64,000 nucleotides of DNA, from contig NZ_JYFC01000006.1 of assembly GCF_000938265.1 (NCBI RefSeq), forward strand, positions 124,001 through 188,000, given 5' to 3'. The position numbers were made by a program, and so were the translations under genes. Numbering within the stretch: the first letter of the stretch is position 1; each line of letters starts with the position of its first letter. Below, piece after piece: positions 1 through 7,506 of this stretch. The notes under the pieces were generated by a model. The model worked only from the letters and a program-made list of their open reading frames with translations, ran no database searches and was not told the DNA's origin. This stretch comes from Agreia bicolorata (lineage in GTDB: Bacteria > Actinomycetota > Actinomycetes > Actinomycetales > Microbacteriaceae).

Positions 1-32
1 GGGTCTGTAGACCGCGCGCTCGTATTCAGGAA

Positions 33-92
33 GAACCGGCCTGAAAGCGCTTTTTCGTGCACGGGCGGTTCGTTCTACCTGAGCTGTGGCGC
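33..92. repeat. 60-bp direct repeat, copy 1
   Basis: This 60-base stretch matches 751-810 with about 7 mismatches, in the same orientation. It starts in intergenic DNA and runs over the last codons of the membrane protein gene on the minus strand, whose stop is at 75-77. The second copy lies just beyond the other end of that gene, so the pair brackets it. Confidence 0.8.
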
Positions 93-710
93 CGACGGCA
101 GCTCGTAGCGTGCACGGTCGAGGATGAGTGAGGCTCCGAAGAGCCCCATAGTGAGCAGTGTGGCCGCCAGCATTCCGGGCTGCGCTGCGAGGGCGGCGAG
201 CAGCAGTACGCCACCCACGACGTAGAGAACGAGCCGCGACCGAGAGCCGCGCACAACGAGCAGAACGAGCACGACCGCCGCGAATCCGCTCAGCAGCACC
301 GTGACCGCGAGCATCGGGCCAGACCAGAAGTCCCGCGGCTGCACGGTGGCGCGAAGCCTGCCGGTCGCGTCAGCCGCGAGAATGCTGAGGTACACGGCCG
401 GCCCGAGCGAGAGAAGGCTGACCAGCCGCGGCCGAAGCGCCGGCGGAATCCAGGCCGACATCGCGACGATCGCCAGCGCGCTGACGAGCGCCCACACGAG
501 AATGATCGTTGCAACGGGAACGATGTAGCCGATTCCGTCGGCACAGAAAAACGATCCCGGGGCGGCCTCGCCGACATCGGAGTACTCGCAGTAGAGATGC
601 ACGCCGTCGCGCAGGAACGATACAAGGGGCAGGCCTCCGAGGATCACGGAGAGGACGAGCGAGACGCAGACCGAGGATGCTGCCCAAGCGCGGCCCGGAA
701 CTGGTGTCAT
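75..710 (-). CDS. polytopic membrane protein of unknown function
   Basis: A 211-residue protein with five or six hydrophobic segments (about residues 9-30, 60-86, 93-112, 128-153 and 158-195) and almost no soluble domain, so it is an integral membrane protein. Two Cys (HLYCEY and FFCADG) lie in the first extramembrane loop and could form a disulfide if that loop is outside. I recognise no family motif. A -10 like CAGGCT (718-723) ends 7 bases before the ATG, which suggests a leaderless transcript. The gene lies between two 60-bp direct repeats and is downstream of menC on the same strand. No function is assigned. Confidence 0.75.
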   Translation of the reverse strand: MTPVPGRAWAASSVCVSLVLSVILGGLPLVSFLRDGVHLYCEYSDVGEAAPGSFFCADGIGYIVPVATIILVWALVSALAIVAMSAWIPPALRPRLVSLLSLGPAVYLSILAADATGRLRATVQPRDFWSGPMLAVTVLLSGFAAVVLVLLVVRGSRSRLVLYVVGGVLLLAALAAQPGMLAATLLTMGLFGASLILDRARYELPSAPQLR

Positions 711-750
711 GGCATTGAGCCTGTCACGGGTGTCGGCTCTAGCTCAGGAG

Positions 751-810
751 AAACCGGCCTGAAAGGCCATTTTCGTGCACGGGCGGTGCGTTCCACCTGA
801 ACTGTGGCGC
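751..810. repeat. 60-bp direct repeat, copy 2
   Basis: Second copy of the repeat at 33-92. It lies between the menC stop (826) and the start of the membrane protein gene (710). It contains a short hairpin GGCC-TGAAA-GGCC (757-769) that copy 1 lacks, so it could help end menC transcripts. Confidence 0.8.
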
Positions 811-825
811 GGGCCCGAACGCGGG

Positions 826-1824
826 TCACGCCTGAAACGTGAGCACCTCGTAGCAGCGGGCGAGGCGCGCCCGCCACCAGGCGTCGCGCTCGGCGGATGC
901 CGCGTGCTGCGTCAGCAGGGCCTCGTCGAGTTCGACGCGCTCCACCTCGATGAAGCCGCCGTTGGCGCGCACGGGCCGAGCCGTCACATCCGCCGCAAGC
1001 AGTGACGCGGTGCCCAGCCCGCAGTCGAAGTCGAGCGCGGGGATGCTCGCGGCGAGCCACGCTCCCATCGACAGGCCGACAGAGGTGTCAAGGGCACTCG
1101 ACACAACGACGGGCAGCCCGGCCTCGCGAACGATGTCGAGCGCCGAGTGCACTCCACCCAGCGGCTGCGCCTTGATCACGAGGAGATCTGCAGCCCCGGC
1201 GCGCGCCACCTCGAGAGGGTCGGATGCCCGGCGCACGCTTTCGTCGGCCGCGATCGGGATGTCCCAGTCGTGCAGGCGCTCGCGCAGCTCGGCGAGCTCG
1301 GCGATCGACGCGCAGGGCTGCTCGACATATTCGAGGTCGAATTCGGCCAGCGAGTGGATGGCGTGCTCCGCCTCGTCGACGTTCCAGCCGCCGTTCGCGT
1401 CGACGCGGATGCGCCCCTTGGCTCCGAGCTCTTTGCGCACTGCGCGCACGCGGGCGACGTCATCGGCGAGCACCTGCCCGGCCTCCGCGACCTTCACCTT
1501 CGCCGTGCGGCACCCGTCGTACATTCCGAGCACTTCGGGCACACGTGACGCATCCACCGCGGGAACCGTGGCGTTCACTCGGACGCGGTCGCGCAGGGGT
1601 GACGGCTGCGCGCGCCATCCGAAGTCGATGGCGGCCGCGAGCCAGGTGGCGGCCTCGTCGTCGCCGTATTCCACGAAGGGAGAGAACTCCGTGGAGCCCT
1701 CGGGGCCGCGGAACACGACGGCCTCACGGGTGTCGATGCGTCGAAACCGGGTGGTCAGCGGAAGCGAGACGACGTGGGCGGCAGCGAGCAGTTCGGCGAG
1801 GGGAGGGAACGCGGAGGAGGCCAT
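826..1824 (-). CDS. menC: o-succinylbenzoate synthase
   Basis: Enolase-superfamily enzyme that dehydrates SHCHC to o-succinylbenzoate in menaquinone synthesis. The 332-residue protein has the expected landmarks in order: KVKV with the first catalytic Lys, VDANGGW with the first metal Asp, EQPC with the metal Glu, ADES with the metal Asp, and VIKAQPLGG with the second catalytic Lys. Length fits the actinobacterial MenC subfamily. A CAGAAT hexamer (1831-1836) ends 6 bases before the ATG, so it may be leaderless although it follows the RNase H gene by only 21 bp. It belongs functionally with menB, menE, menA, menD, menF and menG in this window. Confidence 0.93.
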   Translation of the reverse strand: MASSAFPPLAELLAAAHVVSLPLTTRFRRIDTREAVVFRGPEGSTEFSPFVEYGDDEAATWLAAAIDFGWRAQPSPLRDRVRVNATVPAVDASRVPEVLGMYDGCRTAKVKVAEAGQVLADDVARVRAVRKELGAKGRIRVDANGGWNVDEAEHAIHSLAEFDLEYVEQPCASIAELAELRERLHDWDIPIAADESVRRASDPLEVARAGAADLLVIKAQPLGGVHSALDIVREAGLPVVVSSALDTSVGLSMGAWLAASIPALDFDCGLGTASLLAADVTARPVRANGGFIEVERVELDEALLTQHAASAERDAWWRARLARCYEVLTFQA

Positions 1825-1845
1825 CTCCCCATTCTGCTCTCTGGC

Positions 1846-2373
1846 TCAGAAGAGGGCGGGTGGTGCGGTGTCTTCGGCCAGAACAGGCTCGACCGGGGTG
1901 GATGCGGCGGCGCCCGGCCATCCCGGGCCGCTCGGAACGGCGGTGCGGTTCTGGTACGCCGTGGATGCTGCGCGAGCGCGCGTGTCGGCCGCCTCGTTCA
2001 TGGGGTGGTTGGCGTGACCCTTGACCCACTCGAAGGTCACGACGCGCCCCTGCAGCGCCTCGTCGAGCTGCTTGATGATCTCGACGTTCAGCACCGGCTT
2101 GCCGTCGGCCTTGCGCCAGCCCTTGCGCTTCCAACCCGCGAGCCACTCCGTGCACGCCTTGATGGCGTACTGGCTGTCGCACAGGATGTGCAGGGGCTCG
2201 GATTCGCCCTCGGTCGCGCGCAGCAACTCGAGAACCGCAGTGAGCTCGCCGATGTTGTTCGTGGCGCGGGGCCATCCGCCCGCCGCCCAGCGCTCGTCGT
2301 CGACGTACCAGGCCCAGCCTGCGGGGCCTGGGTTGCCGAGGGCTGAGCCGTCTGCGGAAGCGACGATCGTCAC
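1846..2373 (-). CDS. rnhA: ribonuclease HI
   Basis: Endonuclease that cuts the RNA strand of RNA-DNA hybrids. The 175-residue product carries the four acidic catalytic positions of RNase HI: Asp in ASADGSALGNPGPAGW, Glu in NNIGELTAV, Asp in LCDSQYA and Asp in MNEAAD, with the assisting His in VKGHANHP. The start is GTG 2373, chosen because AAGGAG sits 6 bases upstream and the reading begins directly at the first beta strand. The more upstream ATG at 2451 would overlap the start of the divergent gene. About 35 residues at the C-terminus lie beyond the fold and look disordered. Confidence 0.92.
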   Translation of the reverse strand: MTIVASADGSALGNPGPAGWAWYVDDERWAAGGWPRATNNIGELTAVLELLRATEGESEPLHILCDSQYAIKACTEWLAGWKRKGWRKADGKPVLNVEIIKQLDEALQGRVVTFEWVKGHANHPMNEAADTRARAASTAYQNRTAVPSGPGWPGAAASTPVEPVLAEDTAPPALF

Positions 2374-2449
2374 GGGGAACTCCTTCTGGCGCACGAAGCG
2401 GGAATGCGCACTATCGAGGGTAGGCGACTCGGGCTGACAGACTGAACGC

Positions 2450-3682
2450 ATGCGCGACGACGACGCGGCGGTGGGGGAGCCGAAGCTACCGGACTACGGC
2501 ACCCCGACGGGCCCCGATGCGGCGTTGCCCCTCTATGGCAGCAGCGACTCGGTCATACCGGTCGAATCTGCGGTTGCCGACTTCGACCCGAAGGCGGAGC
2601 GGCGGAAACAGGGAGAGCAAGCTCGCGCAGCGGCAGCGGCGCGACGGGCGCGCAAGAGTCGAGCCGCTCGGGAGGCCAAAGCGGCGGAGGCCGCACGCGC
2701 CAACCGGGCGAAACGCGAGGCGCTCTTGGAGCGAAAGCAGGAGGCTTACGCGGCTGCGGAACGGCGCCGAGGTGAGAGAGCGGCCCGGGTCCACGCTCGC
2801 CCGCCCGCGTGGGTCGTCAAGATGAACGAGGAGCGCCGCAAGAGGCTCATCGGGTACGCGGCCGAACGCCGTCTCGCGCGTATTGTCTTCAGGCGCCGTG
2901 CACGCGTAGTTGCGATCGTCATCGCTTCGACGGTTGTCGTCGGCACCATCACCGGCGTTGTCCTCCAGTCCTTCCGCGACGACCCGTCGCCGACTGTGTC
3001 CGACGGTGTCGACTGGACGGAATATCCAGGCCAGTATGCCGGTGACGAGCTGAGGACGCTCGGCGGCCCACGCCAGGAAGAGGTGGTGGCGGACAACGTC
3101 GAGCTCCTCGAGGAGCTGCGTGCGGCGGTGCAGAAAGAGTTAGCCGTCTCCTGGATCGAACACGGCCCCGCCACTGAGGTGCCGCTTGAGAACATCTGGG
3201 GTGGCCCCAGCATGCTGAGTGACTGGCAATCGCCGCGCTGGTACGCGACAGAAGAGATCTCGGACACGGAACTCAAGGGGCGGGTGATCGATAGCGTGAG
3301 CGATGTTTTGCTCGAGCACGGGTTCGACAAGCCCCGCCTCGTGAACGATCCCAAGACGTCGTTCTGGACCACCGAGGCGCTCAAGCAGGTCTACGGAAGC
3401 ACGAGCCCCGAGACCCAAGTGGTGTGGGAATTGCGGGCCACACGGTTCGATAATTCGCTTACAGCCTTTCAGCTCACGATCACGGACTTTTCGAAAGACG
3501 AGACCGGCGAATTCGCCGAGGATGCCCGGCGCGACGAGGAGTTCTACGACAGGCCTGTGAGCTCGCTGGCCATGACGCTCACCAGCCATGCGCTGCTCGC
3601 AACCTCTGACGAGGCCGAGTTCCGCGAGAGAGCGGCCCCGTTCAAAGATAAGAAGGCTCCGGAGAGTCCGCCGAACGGGTAG
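2450..3682 (+). CDS. membrane-anchored protein of unknown function, paralogue A of a tandem pair
   Basis: A 410-residue protein in three parts. The N-terminus has the signature LPDYGTPTG. Residues about 46-150 are extremely rich in Arg, Ala, Lys and Glu and look like a long charged helix or coiled coil. One membrane span lies at about 152-174, and a globular domain at about 180-400 starts with TVSDGVDW and is predicted to be outside. The downstream gene shares the N-terminal signature and the C-terminal domain (DGVDW..YPG, a V-W-L-A core, FxLTI, DxTGxF, AR, E). I do not recognise the family. A CAGACT hexamer (2438-2443) ends 6 bases before the ATG. Confidence 0.8.
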   Translation: MRDDDAAVGEPKLPDYGTPTGPDAALPLYGSSDSVIPVESAVADFDPKAERRKQGEQARAAAAARRARKSRAAREAKAAEAARANRAKREALLERKQEAYAAAERRRGERAARVHARPPAWVVKMNEERRKRLIGYAAERRLARIVFRRRARVVAIVIASTVVVGTITGVVLQSFRDDPSPTVSDGVDWTEYPGQYAGDELRTLGGPRQEEVVADNVELLEELRAAVQKELAVSWIEHGPATEVPLENIWGGPSMLSDWQSPRWYATEEISDTELKGRVIDSVSDVLLEHGFDKPRLVNDPKTSFWTTEALKQVYGSTSPETQVVWELRATRFDNSLTAFQLTITDFSKDETGEFAEDARRDEEFYDRPVSSLAMTLTSHALLATSDEAEFRERAAPFKDKKAPESPPNG

Positions 3683-3723
3683 GTGCCCTGATCGCCGAGC
3701 GACCGGCCTGGCACACTGGACGC

Positions 3724-4665
3724 ATGCACGACGATGCGGAGCCCGACCTGCCTGACTACGGCACGCCCGGTGGCACACCACAACGCGTGGGCGGGCCGGC
3801 CTACGGCTCCGCGCGGCAGGGTCGAACGGTGTCGGATGCGCCGGCTCCGGCTCCGGAGACCGATGTGAGCGGTGACGGTGACGACGAGGGCGGCTTCGCC
3901 GGTTTTCTGGATGCCGTTCAAGACCGGGCGCAGGCGGTGCTCTCCGACCTCGGCATCGGCCCGGACGACGACCTTCCGACGGTCGCAGACGGCGTCGACT
4001 GGTCGCTCTATCCGGGAACGCGGGCGGGCGACGCCGAGTTCGCTCTGGCGGCCCTCTCGCAGGAGGAGATCATCGAGCGCAATGAGGCTCTGCTCTCGCG
4101 ACTGCGCGACGCCATCACCCCGCGCTTCGGATTGAGCTGGGGGCTGTTCGGCGAGATTCCACGGGTTGACCCAGAGGTCAACGACTGGGGCGGCGAGAGC
4201 CTGCTCGAGACCTGCACCACGGGCACCTGGCGTTCCACGGCCAAGCTCACGAATCCGCTCGTCAAGATGCAGCTCGTCGACCTGGTCAGTGGCCTGCTCG
4301 AGGCCGAGGGCTTTCACGACGTGACCCTGCGGAACGACCCGGCCCATGCATCCGGGGCTGCGGCGCTCGCCGCACTGGAACACGAATTCGGCGGTCTGAC
4401 CTTGCGGGATCAGGTGGTGTGGTCACTGGTCGCACGAGAGTCGGTGCACTCCGATAGTGAGTTCGAGCTCACGATCATCGAGCTGAAGCACGATCGCACC
4501 GGGCGTTTTCTCGAGGCGGCGCGGGCCAGGGCCGAGCTTCGCGGCGGACCGATGAGCTCGGTCGACCTCGAGATCGTGAGCCGCGGAACGCTGCCCCCGG
4601 AGTCGGAGGATGAGTTCCGCGACAGGGCACGCCGCTACGACGACCGGGAGCCGCCCGCGCTCTGA
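3724..4665 (+). CDS. unknown protein, paralogue B of the tandem pair, without membrane span
   Basis: A 313-residue protein homologous to the gene just upstream. It shares LPDYGTPGG near the N-terminus, TVADGVDWSLYPG at about 85-98, the NEALLSRLRDA helix, and the end segment with ELTIIELKHDRTGRFLEAAR. The Arg/Ala-rich helix and the membrane span of paralogue A are missing and replaced by a short acidic Pro/Asp/Gly linker. If the shared domain of A is extracellular and B has no signal, the two would sit on opposite sides of the membrane, so one topology inference may be wrong. CACACT (3712-3717) ends 6 bases before the ATG. Function unknown. Confidence 0.8.
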   Translation: MHDDAEPDLPDYGTPGGTPQRVGGPAYGSARQGRTVSDAPAPAPETDVSGDGDDEGGFAGFLDAVQDRAQAVLSDLGIGPDDDLPTVADGVDWSLYPGTRAGDAEFALAALSQEEIIERNEALLSRLRDAITPRFGLSWGLFGEIPRVDPEVNDWGGESLLETCTTGTWRSTAKLTNPLVKMQLVDLVSGLLEAEGFHDVTLRNDPAHASGAAALAALEHEFGGLTLRDQVVWSLVARESVHSDSEFELTIIELKHDRTGRFLEAARARAELRGGPMSSVDLEIVSRGTLPPESEDEFRDRARRYDDREPPAL

Positions 4666-4699
4666 CCTCGCATCGAGACGAGACTGGCAGACTGGCTGC

Positions 4700-5620
4700 A
4701 TGTCTGAAACGCCGTTCGTCTCCGAGATCTTCGATGCTTCCGAGTGGGCTGTCGCGCCCGGGGCGAGCGCCCTGACCGACATCACCTATCACCACTCGAA
4801 CGACGGGCGCGTGGCGCGTATCGCCTTCAATAGGCCAGAGGTGCGCAACGCATTCCGGCCGCACACGGTAGACGAGCTGTACCGCGCCCTCGATGACGCC
4901 CGGCAGAATCCGCGCATCGGCGTTGTGCTGCTCACCGGCAACGGCCCGAGCCCGAAAGACGGCGGCTGGGCCTTCTGTTCGGGCGGCGACCAGCGCATCC
5001 GGGGTCGCGACGGCTATCAGTACGCCGACGGCACCGTGCCCGACGGGCCCCTGGCCGGCGCCGCCACGGGCCGGCTGCACATCCTCGAGGTGCAGCGGCT
5101 CATCCGCACGATGCCGAAGGTAGTCATCGCGGTGGTTCCCGGCTGGGCGGCGGGCGGCGGACACTCGCTGCACGTGATCTGCGACCTGTCGATCGCCAGC
5201 GAAGAGCACGGCAAATTCAAGCAGACGGATGCCGATGTCGGCTCGTTCGACGCCGGTTACGGCAGCGCGTACTTCGCCCGGCAGATCGGGCAGAAGTTCG
5301 CGCGCGAGGTGTTCTTCCTGGCCCGGGAGTATTCGGCCCAGCGCGCCTACGAGATGGGCGCGGTCAACGCCGTTGTGCCGCACGCGGAGCTCGAGCGCGA
5401 GGCGCTGGACTGGGCGCGCACGATTTTGACCAAGTCGCCCACGGCCATCCGCATGCTGAAGTTTGCGTTCAACGCGGTCGACGACGGGCTCATGGGCCAG
5501 CAGGTCTTCGCGGGCGAGGCCACGCGACTCGCCTACGGAACCGACGAGGCCGTCGAGGGGCGCGACTCGTTCCTCGAGAAGCGTGAGCCCGACTGGTCGC
5601 CGTTCCCCTACCACTACTGA
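4700..5620 (+). CDS. menB: 1,4-dihydroxy-2-naphthoyl-CoA synthase
   Basis: Crotonase-fold enzyme that closes the ring of o-succinylbenzoyl-CoA to DHNA-CoA. The 306-residue protein contains the crotonase CoA and oxyanion-hole segment (AFCSGGDQRIRG), the VPGWAAGGGHSLHVICDLSIA block and QTDADVGSFDAGYG. The Asp in VGSFD corresponds to the acidic residue used by MenB types that do not need bicarbonate. The chosen start is ATG 4700: CAGACT (4688-4693) ends 6 bases before it, and the 30 extra residues of the longer frame overlap the upstream gene and look unrelated. It acts between MenE and the thioesterase step in the cytoplasm. Confidence 0.95.
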   Translation: MSETPFVSEIFDASEWAVAPGASALTDITYHHSNDGRVARIAFNRPEVRNAFRPHTVDELYRALDDARQNPRIGVVLLTGNGPSPKDGGWAFCSGGDQRIRGRDGYQYADGTVPDGPLAGAATGRLHILEVQRLIRTMPKVVIAVVPGWAAGGGHSLHVICDLSIASEEHGKFKQTDADVGSFDAGYGSAYFARQIGQKFAREVFFLAREYSAQRAYEMGAVNAVVPHAELEREALDWARTILTKSPTAIRMLKFAFNAVDDGLMGQQVFAGEATRLAYGTDEAVEGRDSFLEKREPDWSPFPYHY

Positions 5621-5638
5621 TAGTGCACTGATAAAACG

Positions 5639-5663
5639 TTGCGCACAACTGAATTGTGCGCAA
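5639..5663. promoter_or_regulatory. OhrR operator, perfect inverted repeat
   Basis: TTGCGCACAA, five bases, TTGTGCGCAA: a perfect 10-bp inverted repeat ending 10 bases before the ohrR start at 5674. The size and position fit an autoregulatory MarR/OhrR operator that would control both ohrR and ohr. Confidence 0.85.
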
Positions 5664-5673
5664 TGCTTATCTC

Positions 5674-6201
5674 ATGGCCACATCGACGACAGACCCTGCA
5701 GCGCCGCAGCCCTACGTGATCGATGAGCTCGTCTGTTTCGCCCTCTACAACGCATCCCACGCGATCACGCAGACCTACCGTTCGGTGCTTGCGCCGTGGG
5801 GGCTTACCTACCCGCAGTACCTCGTGTTCGTCGTTCTCTGGAACGAGGGCGCGATGCCGCTGCGAGACCTCGGGGCCAGGCTCGAGCTCGACTCCGGTAC
5901 CCTTTCTCCGCTCACGAAGCGCATGGAGGAGGCTGGCTATCTCGAGCGCTCCCGCGCATCCGACGACGCGAGAGTCGTGACTATCGGCCTCACCGACAAA
6001 GGCGAGCGGATGCGCGAGGAGCTCGCCGCCGTTCCGGCCTGTGTCTCCGGCGCGATGAAGCTCGACCGCTCCACCGCCGCGCAGTTGCGCGGCATGCTGC
6101 ACCAGCTGGCCGACGACACGCGCTCGTTCGATGCGGCCTCGTCAGACCCCACCTCGTTCGATACGACCCAGACCACCGGCGCACCCGACGCCGGTCGATG
6201 A
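5674..6201 (+). CDS. ohrR: organic hydroperoxide-sensing MarR-family repressor
   Basis: A 175-residue winged-helix repressor of the OhrR group. The hallmark LVCFALYNAS places a single reactive Cys at residue 21, the residue known in this family to be oxidised by organic peroxides. The DNA-binding core (LRDLGARLELDSGTLSPL) and wing (DARVVTIGLTDKG) are standard. The start is ATG 5674: the upstream in-frame GTG (5656) lies inside the perfect operator palindrome. About 25 C-terminal residues are Thr/Asp/Ala-rich and probably disordered. The ohr gene follows after 11 bp, so the two form an operon. Confidence 0.92.
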   Translation: MATSTTDPAAPQPYVIDELVCFALYNASHAITQTYRSVLAPWGLTYPQYLVFVVLWNEGAMPLRDLGARLELDSGTLSPLTKRMEEAGYLERSRASDDARVVTIGLTDKGERMREELAAVPACVSGAMKLDRSTAAQLRGMLHQLADDTRSFDAASSDPTSFDTTQTTGAPDAGR

Positions 6202-6212
6202 AAGGAAACCCC

Positions 6213-6635
6213 ATGGAGATTCTCTACACGGCAGAAGCGCTCTCGACTGGCGAAGGCCGCAACGGCCACGTGCGCACGAGCGACGGACAGGTCGACCTCG
6301 ACCTCGCGATTCCCAAGGAGATGGGCGGCTCGGGCAACGGCGCGAACCCCGAAGACCTGTTCGCCGCCGGCTACGCTGCCTGCTTCCACTCCGCCCTGCA
6401 GAGCGTCGCCCGCGCCCGCAAGGTGAAGATCTCCGACTCGAGCGTCGGTGGCCGCGTTCACATCGGCCCGAACGGCGAAGGCGGATTCCAGCTCGCCGTT
6501 CTGCTCGAGGTCGTCATCCCGGGCGTCGAGCTCGCACTCGCCCAGGAGCTTGCCGACGCCGCGCACCAGGTGTGCCCCTACTCCAACGCGACACGCGGCA
6601 ACATCGACGTGCAGATCGTCGTCGAAGAGGGCTGA
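6213..6635 (+). CDS. ohr: organic hydroperoxide reductase Ohr
   Basis: Thiol peroxidase of the Ohr/OsmC fold that reduces organic hydroperoxides in the cytoplasm. The 140-residue protein has the two catalytic cysteines in their usual settings: Cys57 in GYAACFHSAL and Cys121 in VCPYSNATRGN. The start ATG 6213 follows AAAGGA with normal spacing. It sits directly behind ohrR in the usual regulator-enzyme pair and is expected to be induced when OhrR is oxidised. Confidence 0.95.
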   Translation: MEILYTAEALSTGEGRNGHVRTSDGQVDLDLAIPKEMGGSGNGANPEDLFAAGYAACFHSALQSVARARKVKISDSSVGGRVHIGPNGEGGFQLAVLLEVVIPGVELALAQELADAAHQVCPYSNATRGNIDVQIVVEEG

Positions 6636-6662
6636 CCCTCTTCTTTCCACTCTCCGCCTCAC

Positions 6663-6729
6663 CGAGCGCGGCTGTTTCCGCCGAGCGCGGTGGCCAGGCC
6701 ACCGCGCTCGGCTTGAACACCCGCGCTCG
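6663..6729. repeat. 67-bp palindromic repeat, copy A
   Basis: Nearly perfect palindrome centred on GGTGGCCAGGCCACC, with outer arms CGAGCGCGG and CCGCGCTCG. It lies between ohr and the response regulator gene. The same element occurs at 9726-9792 and 33352-33418. It can fold into a long hairpin and could also end ohr transcription. Confidence 0.85.
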
Positions 6730-6788
6730 CCTCGCAGGCTCCGGATGCCGCTGCGCGGCCGCCGCTGAGAGCAGCCCGTTCGCGTGAG

Positions 6789-6805
6789 CTTCAGCCGCGC
6801 TTCAG
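6789..6805 (+). promoter_or_regulatory. CTTCAG direct repeats, likely response-regulator binding site
   Basis: Two CTTCAG hexamers start 11 bases apart (6789 and 6800), the tandem helical-turn spacing typical of OmpR/PhoB-family sites. They lie just upstream of the CAGACT -10 like hexamer (6817-6822) of the response regulator gene, and the same repeats recur before the PepSY-like gene (9139-9165). This suggests autoregulation. Confidence 0.65.
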
Positions 6806-6828
6806 CGCCCGTCGGGCAGACTGGGCGC

Positions 6829-7506
6829 ATGCGCGTGCTTGTTGTCGAAGACGAGAAACGCCTCGCCGAGGGGCTCAAACGCGGGCTCGAGGCCGAGGGG
6901 TTCGCCGTCGACGTCGCATCCACCGGCACCGACGGGCTCTGGATGGCCACCGAGAACGACTACTCGGTGATTCTGCTCGACATCATGCTGCCCGGAATGA
7001 GCGGCTACCGCGTGTGCGAGCGGCTGCGCGCGGCAGAGAACTGGACTCCGGTGCTCATGCTCACGGCCAAAGACGGGGAGTGGGATCAGGTCGAGGCGCT
7101 CGACACCGGCGCCGACGACTACCTCACGAAGCCGTTCTCGTTCGCGATCCTGCTCGCTCGGATGCGCGCCCTGATCAGGCGAGGCGCAGCCGAGCGGCCG
7201 GCCGTTCTCGAAGCCGGCGACATCCGTGTCGACCCGTCGACCCGCCAGGTCACCCGCGGCGCGGAGCGCATCGAGGTGACCGCCCGCGAGTTCGCCGTTC
7301 TCGAATACCTGATGCGGCGCAAGGGCGACGTGGTGTCGAAGCGCGACATCATCGACAACGTCTGGGATGACGACTTCGACGGCGAGCAGAACATCGTGGA
7401 GGTCTACGTGGGCCACCTGCGCAACAAGCTCGACAGACCCTTCGGGCGCAACGCGATCGAGACACTCCGCGGAGCGGGCTACCGGCTGGCCTCCCATGGC
7501 GGCTGA
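6829..7506 (+). CDS. OmpR-family response regulator
   Basis: A 225-residue two-component regulator. The receiver domain (about 1-115) has the acidic pair in VVEDE, phospho-acceptor Asp51 in LLDIMLPGMSG, the Thr in MLTAKD and Lys101 in LTKPF. The C-terminal winged helix (about 130-220) ends VEVYVGHLRNKLD and TLRGAGYRL. The start is ATG 6829, with CAGACT (6817-6822) 6 bases before it; the longer GTG frame from 6784 would run through the tandem CTTCAG operator. The histidine kinase gene overlaps its end by 11 bp, so they are translated together. Confidence 0.93.
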   Translation: MRVLVVEDEKRLAEGLKRGLEAEGFAVDVASTGTDGLWMATENDYSVILLDIMLPGMSGYRVCERLRAAENWTPVLMLTAKDGEWDQVEALDTGADDYLTKPFSFAILLARMRALIRRGAAERPAVLEAGDIRVDPSTRQVTRGAERIEVTAREFAVLEYLMRRKGDVVSKRDIIDNVWDDDFDGEQNIVEVYVGHLRNKLDRPFGRNAIETLRGAGYRLASHGG

